Below are positions 1 to 4,791 of a stretch of 6,210 nucleotides of DNA, one piece after another (positions within the stretch are counted from its first letter, which is position 1; every line of letters starts with the position of its first letter). The DNA lies in the NCBI GenBank assembly GCA_020346965.1, contig CP070793.1, positions 251,554 to 257,763 on the forward strand. Direction: 5' to 3'. The notes beneath the pieces are model-generated. The model searched no databases, had not been told where the DNA came from, and was given only the letters and a program-made list of their open reading frames with translations. The DNA comes from Chloroflexota bacterium. GTDB lineage: Bacteria > Chloroflexota > Dehalococcoidia > GIF9 > AB-539-J10. The translations under genes were made by a program, and so were the position numbers.

Positions 1-2
1 AA

Positions 3-1139
3 TATGGTGCTGACTTTAGGGTGCCCATAGAGGTAGTAAGACTAGATGATGGTGATGACCCTGCAGTATCGGCGTCGAACATAGATCTCTTAATAGACGT
101 TCACGAAGTCGACTTTTTGCTTGGCGGATGCGGCACCTCCCATATCTTCGCTCAAGCCCCGGTCGCCAATCTGAGGGAGTATGTACTAATGACCTCCGAG
201 GGTGGTGCGACTGACCTGAAAACCGCACTTGCTGGTATGCCTTATGTGTTCGTTAACCTGAGTTTTTCAGACTGGTATGAGATACCGGTTCTGGCCAAGA
301 TACTGGCAGAAGGCCAGGAGTTAGATGAGCCTGGCGTGAATGCAACGGCGTACATATCCTTTATTTCTGAGCAACACGGCACAGAGTATACACAGGTCTC
401 CAACACAGAGTTCCCTGCCAACAACATTGAAATCGTTAAAACCGTGGGCCATCCCTATGTCACGCCGGACTTCAGCGACGTAATAGCGGAAGCCAAGGCC
501 TTGGACGTTGATATCTTTTGCGCTTATACCTATCCCTGGAATGTCTGGGCGGCTACCCAAGAGGCAATCACGCAGGACTTCAACCCCAAGGCTTTCGTAT
601 GTGGTCCGGGCGCCAACTTCGGGTTGTACGGCGATCCAGGTACAAGCGGGCTTAACATGACCCAAATAGAGGGAGTGATGAGCTTCACAACGGCCGCTTA
701 CGGCGCGAAGCCTGAAATCGACGCGGTATATGACAAACTCGCGACCACGATAGAGCAAGAAATTCTACCTCCCCACCTTTGGGGGCTCGGCATAGGAATG
801 GGCTTCTTAGATTATTGGGGCCATCCTCTCTACTGGGCAGCATTGGAGATGTGGCAGGCAGCTGTAGAGGAGGTCGGCTACGTTAGCCAGGATGGGTTAA
901 GGGATGTCCTTATTGGCAAGAGCGCCTCTGACCCGTTCCAAACGATTCTGGGAGACACATGGTACACCCAGTTCGGGTCGGCTGGTGGTGGAATCCTGGC
1001 ATACGAATGCCACACCGGTGAGATCGGCCAGTGGATAGGCGGGGCATTCGAAACCATCGGATATAGCGGTATAACTTCAGATTTGCCGAGGTACATAGTT
1101 ACTGGAGCCTACAACTATCCCAAGCCGGCTTTCCCATAA
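3..1139 (+). CDS. ABC transporter solute-binding protein, LivK/HAAT family (5' partial)
   Basis: Extracytoplasmic receptor that would bind a branched-chain amino acid or similar carboxylate and deliver it to the LivHM channel. The frame is open to the left edge, so the signal peptide and first strand and helix (about 60-70 residues by family comparison) lie upstream. Counting from the GTG at 21, the type 1 periplasmic-binding fold shows at DDGDDP (9-14), DFLLGG..GTS (31-40), APVAN (46-50) and SEGGA (59-63), which correspond to the family's DDQSDP, VDLLLGPYGS, APVAE and ligand-binding serine/glycine segment. Further on are DFSDVIAEAKALDVD (150-164), typical of the second lobe, and GHPLYWAALEMWQAAVEEVG (267-286) with GLRDVL (292-297), typical of the C-terminal helices. 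TAA stop at 1137-1139. It is followed by the liv-type permease and ATPase genes, which strongly supports the family. The ligand cannot be read from the sequence; aromatic compounds, amides and short acids are all known for this family. Confidence 0.9.
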   Translation, partial: YGADFRVPIEVVRLDDGDDPAVSASNIDLLIDVHEVDFLLGGCGTSHIFAQAPVANLREYVLMTSEGGATDLKTALAGMPYVFVNLSFSDWYEIPVLAKILAEGQELDEPGVNATAYISFISEQHGTEYTQVSNTEFPANNIEIVKTVGHPYVTPDFSDVIAEAKALDVDIFCAYTYPWNVWAATQEAITQDFNPKAFVCGPGANFGLYGDPGTSGLNMTQIEGVMSFTTAAYGAKPEIDAVYDKLATTIEQEILPPHLWGLGIGMGFLDYWGHPLYWAALEMWQAAVEEVGYVSQDGLRDVLIGKSASDPFQTILGDTWYTQFGSAGGGILAYECHTGEIGQWIGGAFETIGYSGITSDLPRYIVTGAYNYPKPAFP

Positions 1140-1200
1140 TATGAGAAGTGGAGGATGAGGCTAGACATTAACCAAGAAGAAATAGGAGTCTAGAATAATA

Positions 1201-1270
1201 GGCAGGCTGTCTAGGAAGACCCGTGCGGGGAGTTACTCCCCAGGAAAGGTGTTTTCCTAGGCGGCCTGTC
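1201..1270 (+). promoter_or_regulatory. Long RNA hairpin between binding-protein and permease genes
   Basis: Bases 1201-1220 pair with 1251-1270 in 20 consecutive positions: 16 Watson-Crick pairs and 4 G-U wobbles (1202/1269, 1208/1263, 1210/1261, 1218/1253). The best core is CTAGGAA (1211-1217) with TTCCTAG (1254-1260). The apical part holds a second perfect stem, GGGGAG (1227-1232), loop TTA, CTCCCC (1236-1241). The wobbles pair only in RNA made from the + strand, which argues for a role in the operon transcript. No T-run follows (next bases CATCTGTGAT), so it is not a standard intrinsic terminator. By analogy with REP hairpins between binding-protein and permease genes such as malE-malF, it may protect the upstream message from 3' decay and lower downstream expression; that role is inference. 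Confidence 0.6.
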
Positions 1271-1304
1271 CATCTGTGATTACCAGGGATGATAAGTTAA
1301 CACC

Positions 1305-2180
1305 ATGGGTGAGACAGCTCTAAGAGTAGTTATGTCCGGTCTGCTGAACGGCGGCATCTATGCCCTGGTTGCTATGGGGCTCAGCTTGCAGTACGGCGTT
1401 GCCCGGGTGCTGAATATCGCTCATGGCGAATTTATTATGCTGGGAGCTCTCACCACCTGGACGCTATATAGAAGCTTTGGAATTAACCCGCTGCTTTCTT
1501 TGGCTATCAGTGGTCCTATTTTGTTCGGAATCGGTTTTGTACTCTATAGGACTCTATTCAGAGGCCTTAGCAACAGGTCACCGTCACCGGAAGTCTTTCA
1601 GGGTAACTCTTTGCTGGTTACTTTCGGTCTTTTATTCATCATCCAGAACATAGCCCTACTAAGATGGAGTTCTCTTGCGAGGTCATATAATTACCTGGAT
1701 TCTGTAGTTTGGTTGGCGGGATCGGCATTTCGCCTCAACCGCCTGGTAGCCCTTGCGATTGCCATAGTCGTAGGCGTGGTTTTTTATCTCTTTTTGACCC
1801 GCTCCCGCCCGGGCAAAGCCATCAGGGCAGCAGCCCAAGACCCGGCGACAGCTGGGCTAATGGGGATAAACATCAACTGGGTGCTGCCTTTATGTTTCGG
1901 GCTGGGTGCCTTCCTAGCTGGTCTTGCCGCTGTATTGATAAGCATGGTCTATCAAGGAAGTACTCCATATATGGGGCTGTCCTATACTGTAATCGCCCTT
2001 ATCGTCGTCGTCCTGGGCGGGCTGGGCAGTATCACAGGCAGTTTTGTGGGAGGGCTAATACTTGGTCTTGTCGGTAGCTTAGTTAGTAGCTGGGACATTT
2101 CTTTTGTCCTGATTGCTTTTTATGCAATATTCATGATCCTGCTTATCATAAGACCAACAGGTATTTTCGGGAAGAAGTGA
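1305..2180 (+). CDS. livH: Branched-chain amino acid ABC transporter permease, LivH type
   Basis: One of two membrane subunits forming the import channel. The 291-residue product is the usual length for LivH and is almost entirely hydrophobic segments. Family landmarks: LLNGGIYALVAMGLSLQYGV (13-32) and RVLNIAHGEFIMLGA (34-48) near the N-terminus; the cytoplasmic coupling loop GKAIRAAAQDPATAGLMGIN (170-189), which contacts the ATPase; VVVLGGLGSITGSFVGG (234-250); and the closing RPTGIF (283-288). The ATG at 1305 is preceded by only a weak AGGGA (1285-1289), about 15 nt away; the ATG at 1289 runs into a stop after three codons, so 1305 is the best start. It lies 165 nt downstream of the binding-protein gene, beyond a hairpin, and 6 nt before livM in the same reading frame. 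Substrate specificity cannot be inferred, so the name marks subunit type only. Confidence 0.93.
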   Translation: MGETALRVVMSGLLNGGIYALVAMGLSLQYGVARVLNIAHGEFIMLGALTTWTLYRSFGINPLLSLAISGPILFGIGFVLYRTLFRGLSNRSPSPEVFQGNSLLVTFGLLFIIQNIALLRWSSLARSYNYLDSVVWLAGSAFRLNRLVALAIAIVVGVVFYLFLTRSRPGKAIRAAAQDPATAGLMGININWVLPLCFGLGAFLAGLAAVLISMVYQGSTPYMGLSYTVIALIVVVLGGLGSITGSFVGGLILGLVGSLVSSWDISFVLIAFYAIFMILLIIRPTGIFGKK

Positions 2181-2186
2181 AGAGAA

Positions 2187-3188
2187 TTGGATATAATAAC
2201 CAGATTATTTACACTTAGAAGGTTACTGTTGGTGGGGTTCTTCCTGCTAATTGCAATCTTTGTAACCACCTTTCCCATGTATGCTAGTTTATACTATGTC
2301 CGTGCGTTGTGCACGATTATCATGTATATCGTCCTTGCAGTGAGCTGGGCTATGTTCTCAGGTCCCACCGGGTATATGTCACTGGCACCAGCGGCATTTC
2401 TAGGGGTCGGCATATATGTTTCGGCTGTCTTGCACGGGCAAACCGAGACATTATTACCACTGCCTGCCGTTATCCTTATTGGGGCTCTCGCCAGCTTCAT
2501 ACTTGCGTTTATCGTTGGCTTGGTAACCCTGAGGCTAAAGGGCATATATTTTGCTGTCTTTACCTTCGGACTCGTTGTGCTCCTCCACGAGCTTATCCTG
2601 TGGGTGGAGCTTAATATAAATGAAATATCTGGTCGATATCCCCGCACGGTAAGTATCGACACTATTCTCTACATATCGTTTGGCATCCTTGTGGCGACTT
2701 TGATCGCCGCCTATTTTATCAGACGCTCCAGATTGGGGTTAGCCATGCAAAGCATCGGTGGGAACGAGGAAGCTGCGGAGCACATGGGCGTCAATACAAC
2801 CATGGTGAAGGTTGTCACCTTTGCCATCAGCGCCGCTTTCATGGGGGCAATCGGGGCAATCACGGCGCCTCGCATAGTGTACGTTCACGCGGATGTTGCC
2901 TTTAATGTAAGCTACTCTTTCCTGCCGGTCGTGATGGCTGTCCTCGGCGGGATGGGGCAGTTTTATGGTCCGATAATAGGCGCCTTTGTCCTTTCCTTTA
3001 CAGAAGTAAGGCTAAGACCCCAGTACCCGTATTACTATATGCTCGCCTTTGGTATTATATTAATACTGATTATCTTCTTCCTGCCCGGTGGATTTGCCGG
3101 CTTGATACAAAGGTTACTGGATAGACTGAGAGGACAAACATCGAAGTTGCGGAAAGGAAACGGAGTGGAGCAGCATGCCGATACTTGA
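2187..3188 (+). CDS. livM: Branched-chain amino acid ABC transporter permease, LivM type (TTG start)
   Basis: Second membrane subunit, partner of LivH. The product is 333 residues, normal for the shorter LivM proteins (E. coli LivM is longer). Landmarks: first membrane segment about 13-30; SGPTGYMSLAPAAFLGVG (58-75), the counterpart of the family's SGYAGQISLGQAAFFGIG; RLKGIYFAVFTF (116-127); coupling loop RSRLGLAMQSIGGNEEAAEH (180-199) followed by MGVN; VMAVLGGMGQFYGPIIGAF (249-267); and LPGGF (299-303). The start is TTG at 2187: only AGA GAA lies between it and the in-frame stop of livH, and the next Met (codon 31, ATG at 2277) would remove the first membrane segment. The purine-rich end of livH (2171-2186) offers at best a weak ribosome binding site, so initiation is probably coupled to livH translation. 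The last 14 bp overlap livG. The charged tail after about residue 308 (RLLDRLRGQ and on) is cytoplasmic and not conserved. Confidence 0.92.
   Translation: MDIITRLFTLRRLLLVGFFLLIAIFVTTFPMYASLYYVRALCTIIMYIVLAVSWAMFSGPTGYMSLAPAAFLGVGIYVSAVLHGQTETLLPLPAVILIGALASFILAFIVGLVTLRLKGIYFAVFTFGLVVLLHELILWVELNINEISGRYPRTVSIDTILYISFGILVATLIAAYFIRRSRLGLAMQSIGGNEEAAEHMGVNTTMVKVVTFAISAAFMGAIGAITAPRIVYVHADVAFNVSYSFLPVVMAVLGGMGQFYGPIIGAFVLSFTEVRLRPQYPYYYMLAFGIILILIIFFLPGGFAGLIQRLLDRLRGQTSKLRKGNGVEQHADT
3162..3170 (+). promoter_or_regulatory. Ribosome binding site for livG
   Basis: Two GGAG cores occur inside the 3' end of livM, at 3162-3165 and 3167-3170. The first sits 9 nt from the ATG at 3175 and the second 4 nt from it; the first has the better spacing. 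They support the ATG at 3175 as the livG start and so the 14-bp overlap with livM. Confidence 0.6.
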
Positions 3189-3912
3189 AGGCCAGGGTGT
3201 AAGCAAGTATTTTGGGGGTTTAGCCGCGGTATCCGATGTTGATTTCCATATCGAACAGGGCGAAATCCTGGGTCTCATCGGTCCCAACGGAGCAGGCAAG
3301 ACAACGCTGTTCAATCTAATATCGGCGGCGTTGCCTATTAGTTCCGGGGAAATAACATTTAAAGGCCGGAAGCTCAATGGCTTAAAACCCCATCGAATCT
3401 GCCAGATGGGAATAGCCAGGACGTTTCAAGAGACTAAAATCTTCTCCGATATGCCCGTTTTTCAGAATGTATTAGTAGGGGCGTCGTTCGGGACGCCAAA
3501 CCGTCTATCACAGGCAAATGCTGCCAGGGAAACCAGCCAGGCATTAGAGTTTGTCGGGTTGTCAGAAATGAGCGCAGTCCCGGCTAAAGACTTAACCCTA
3601 GGTTATCAGAAGCGTGTTGAAGTAGCCAGAGCGCTAGCCACCAAGCCAGAGCTGCTGCTACTTGATGAACTAATGGCAGGTCAAAATCCCACGGAGGTAA
3701 GCGAGGCTATGGAGCTGGTAGCAAAGATTCGGGATACAGGGATTACCATTTTTATGGTTGAGCATGTCATGAAGGCAATCATGGGCATATGTGGCCGGAT
3801 TATAGTGCTCCATCACGGCGAGAAGATTGCTGTAGGAACACCACAGGAAATCGCCACTGATAAGAAAGTTATCGAGATATATCTGGGAGAGGAGGCTCAT
3901 GCTGGAGGTTAG
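3175..3912 (+). CDS. livG: ABC transporter ATP-binding protein, LivG type
   Basis: Cytoplasmic ATPase subunit that pairs with LivF under the LivHM channel. The product is 245 residues, near the usual 250. Motifs in order: Walker A GPNGAGKT (36-43); Q-loop ARTFQETKIF (81-90, Q85); signature LTLGYQKRVEVARALA (140-155) in place of the textbook LSGGQ; Walker B LLLLDE ending at D164-E165; D-loop region LMAGQNP (166-172); H-loop MVEH with H197. The insert between Q-loop and signature and the AGxNP after Walker B mark the LivG rather than the LivF branch. DEL replaces the common DEP, and Gln170 stands where Leu is usual, but the catalytic Lys, Asp, Glu and His are all present, so activity is expected. 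It overlaps livM by 14 bp at its start and livF by 14 bp at its end, which suggests translational coupling and fixed stoichiometry. Confidence 0.95.
   Translation: MPILEGQGVSKYFGGLAAVSDVDFHIEQGEILGLIGPNGAGKTTLFNLISAALPISSGEITFKGRKLNGLKPHRICQMGIARTFQETKIFSDMPVFQNVLVGASFGTPNRLSQANAARETSQALEFVGLSEMSAVPAKDLTLGYQKRVEVARALATKPELLLLDELMAGQNPTEVSEAMELVAKIRDTGITIFMVEHVMKAIMGICGRIIVLHHGEKIAVGTPQEIATDKKVIEIYLGEEAHAGG
3890..3895 (+). promoter_or_regulatory. Ribosome binding site for livF
   Basis: AGGAGG lies inside the 3' end of livG, 3 nt before the ATG at 3899. The core is strong but the spacing is short. No other start of the LivF frame keeps the conserved MLEVSNLNVFYG N-terminus, so the ATG at 3899 stands. 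Confidence 0.6.
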
Positions 3913-4603
3913 CAACCTGAATGTCTTTTATGGCAAATCTCAAGCCTTACGAGACGTTTCTTTGAGGGTCAATGAGAAAGAAATTGTGGCTCTGGTGGGC
4001 ACTAATGGCGCCGGCAAAACGACGCTGCTTAATACTATATCAGGTCTGCTCCGTCCGGCTTCAGGTAATGTGGAGTTTCTGGGTAAAAGAATAGACAGGC
4101 TAGCACCTCATAGAATTATGAAGCTGGGTATTTCTCAGATACCGGAGGGCAGAAAGCTCTTTACGGACATGACAGTGCGTGAAAACCTGGAGATGGGTGC
4201 GTATACCTCTGAAGCCTGGAAGCGGAGGAAAGAAACGCTTGATCAGGTCTATCAAGTTTTCCCAGTACTAAAAGAAAGACGAAGGCAATCAGCTGACAAA
4301 CTAAGCGGCGGTGAAGGGCAAATGGTAGCCATCGGTCGGGGCTTAATGTCCAATCCCCGACTGTGCATGTTTGATGAGCCGTCGTATGGCCTGGCCCCGA
4401 AATTATTCTCGGAAGTCCTCGAGGTCATAAAGCGCTTGCGTGAGCAGGGAATTACCGTCTTCCTGGTTGAGCAAAATGTTCGACGGACCCTTGAGGTAGC
4501 CGACCGGGCATACGTGCTGGAAAACGGGCAGATTATCCTGGAGGGAAAAGGTAAAGACCTCCTACAAGACGAACAGGTAAAGACAGCCTATCTAGGGCTG
4601 TAG
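3899..4603 (+). CDS. livF: ABC transporter ATP-binding protein, LivF type
   Basis: Second cytoplasmic ATPase of the importer. The product is 234 residues, typical for LivF. Motifs: N-terminal MLEVSNLNVFYGKSQAL (1-17), where the aromatic stacks on adenine; Walker A GTNGAGKT (34-41); Q-loop region ISQIPEGRKLF (78-88), where PEGR is a LivF hallmark; signature LSGGEGQMVAIGRGLM (135-150); Walker B CMFDE (156-160) followed by PSYGLAP (161-167); and VEQN (190-193) at the H-loop, where LivF proteins normally carry Gln instead of His. The signature has Gly at 140 and Gly at 147 and 149 where LSGGEQQMLAIARAL is usual, a mild divergence. It overlaps livG by 14 bp and is the last liv gene; 188 nt separate it from the AOR-family gene, with no clear terminator between them. 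Confidence 0.95.
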   Translation: MLEVSNLNVFYGKSQALRDVSLRVNEKEIVALVGTNGAGKTTLLNTISGLLRPASGNVEFLGKRIDRLAPHRIMKLGISQIPEGRKLFTDMTVRENLEMGAYTSEAWKRRKETLDQVYQVFPVLKERRRQSADKLSGGEGQMVAIGRGLMSNPRLCMFDEPSYGLAPKLFSEVLEVIKRLREQGITVFLVEQNVRRTLEVADRAYVLENGQIILEGKGKDLLQDEQVKTAYLGL

Positions 4604-4659
4604 CTTAGCTGATGAGATACACCGCCCTGCGGGTTGATGAAAATGCAACGAGGGGATAA

Positions 4660-4764
4660 ATTCCAAGCACCAAATCCTAAACAGATCCTGATTTCCGAAT
4701 TCAAAACCTTTGGTCTTCTGGGATTCTTGTTATCTAATACTGTTTAGGATTTGGTGCTTGGAAT
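4660..4764. repeat. Perfect 25-bp inverted repeat with 55-nt centre (MITE-like palindromic element)
   Basis: Bases 4660-4684 are the exact reverse complement of 4740-4764 (arms begin ATTCCAAGCACC and end GGTGCTTGGAAT), with no mismatch in 25 pairs. The 55-nt centre contains a weaker nested pairing, ATCCTG (4685-4690) with TTGGAT-like TGGGAT (4719-4724), including two wobbles, and a GAATTC palindrome (4697-4702). The dinucleotide TA occurs at mirror positions 2 nt outside each inner arm core (4657-4658 and 4766-4767), possibly a duplicated TA target but easily chance. No open frame fits inside, so it would be a non-autonomous element. As RNA it would form a very stable hairpin between livF and the AOR gene; no good T-run follows immediately, only TTTT at 4771-4774. 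Mobility is inferred; the inverted repeat itself is directly seen. Confidence 0.75.
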
Positions 4765-4779
4765 GTAGGATTTTGAGAC

Positions 4780-4786
4780 AGGAGGT
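4780..4786 (+). promoter_or_regulatory. Strong ribosome binding site for the AOR-family gene
   Basis: AGGAGGT ends 5 nt before the ATG at 4792, near-ideal core and spacing, and the best ribosome binding site in the window. It fixes the start and suggests that this gene is translated independently of livF. Confidence 0.85.
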
Positions 4787-4791
4787 AAGGT

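Noticed and set aside
21..23. GTG as the start of the binding-protein gene
   Set aside because: The frame is open to the left edge (residues YGADFR precede it), the product from here would lack a signal peptide, and the first residues align with an internal strand of the binding-protein fold. The gene starts upstream of the window.
321..758. 145-residue reverse-strand open frame, and a similar one at 2294-2662
   Set aside because: Both lie entirely opposite well-supported genes, have no recognisable domain and no credible ribosome binding site; they are shadows of the coding strand.
1161..1193. Short inverted repeat CTAGAC (1161-1166) / GTCTAG (1188-1193)
   Set aside because: Six base pairs around a 21-nt loop are expected by chance in a spacer of this size; no further support.
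4625..4633. CCC-TGC-GGG hairpin after livF as a terminator
   Set aside because: The stem is only 3 bp and the bases after it (TTGATGAAAA) do not form a T-run.
4735..4740. TAATAC as a -10 box for the AOR gene
   Set aside because: No convincing -35 element stands 16-18 bp upstream (GGTCTT-like sequence only), and it lies in an AT-rich repeat centre where such matches arise by chance.
4660..4774. The large palindrome as an intrinsic terminator of the liv operon
   Set aside because: Stems of 25 bp with a 55-nt centre are not typical of intrinsic terminators, and the nearest T-run is only TTTT seven bases after the arm. It could still slow transcription, but I do not call it a terminator.
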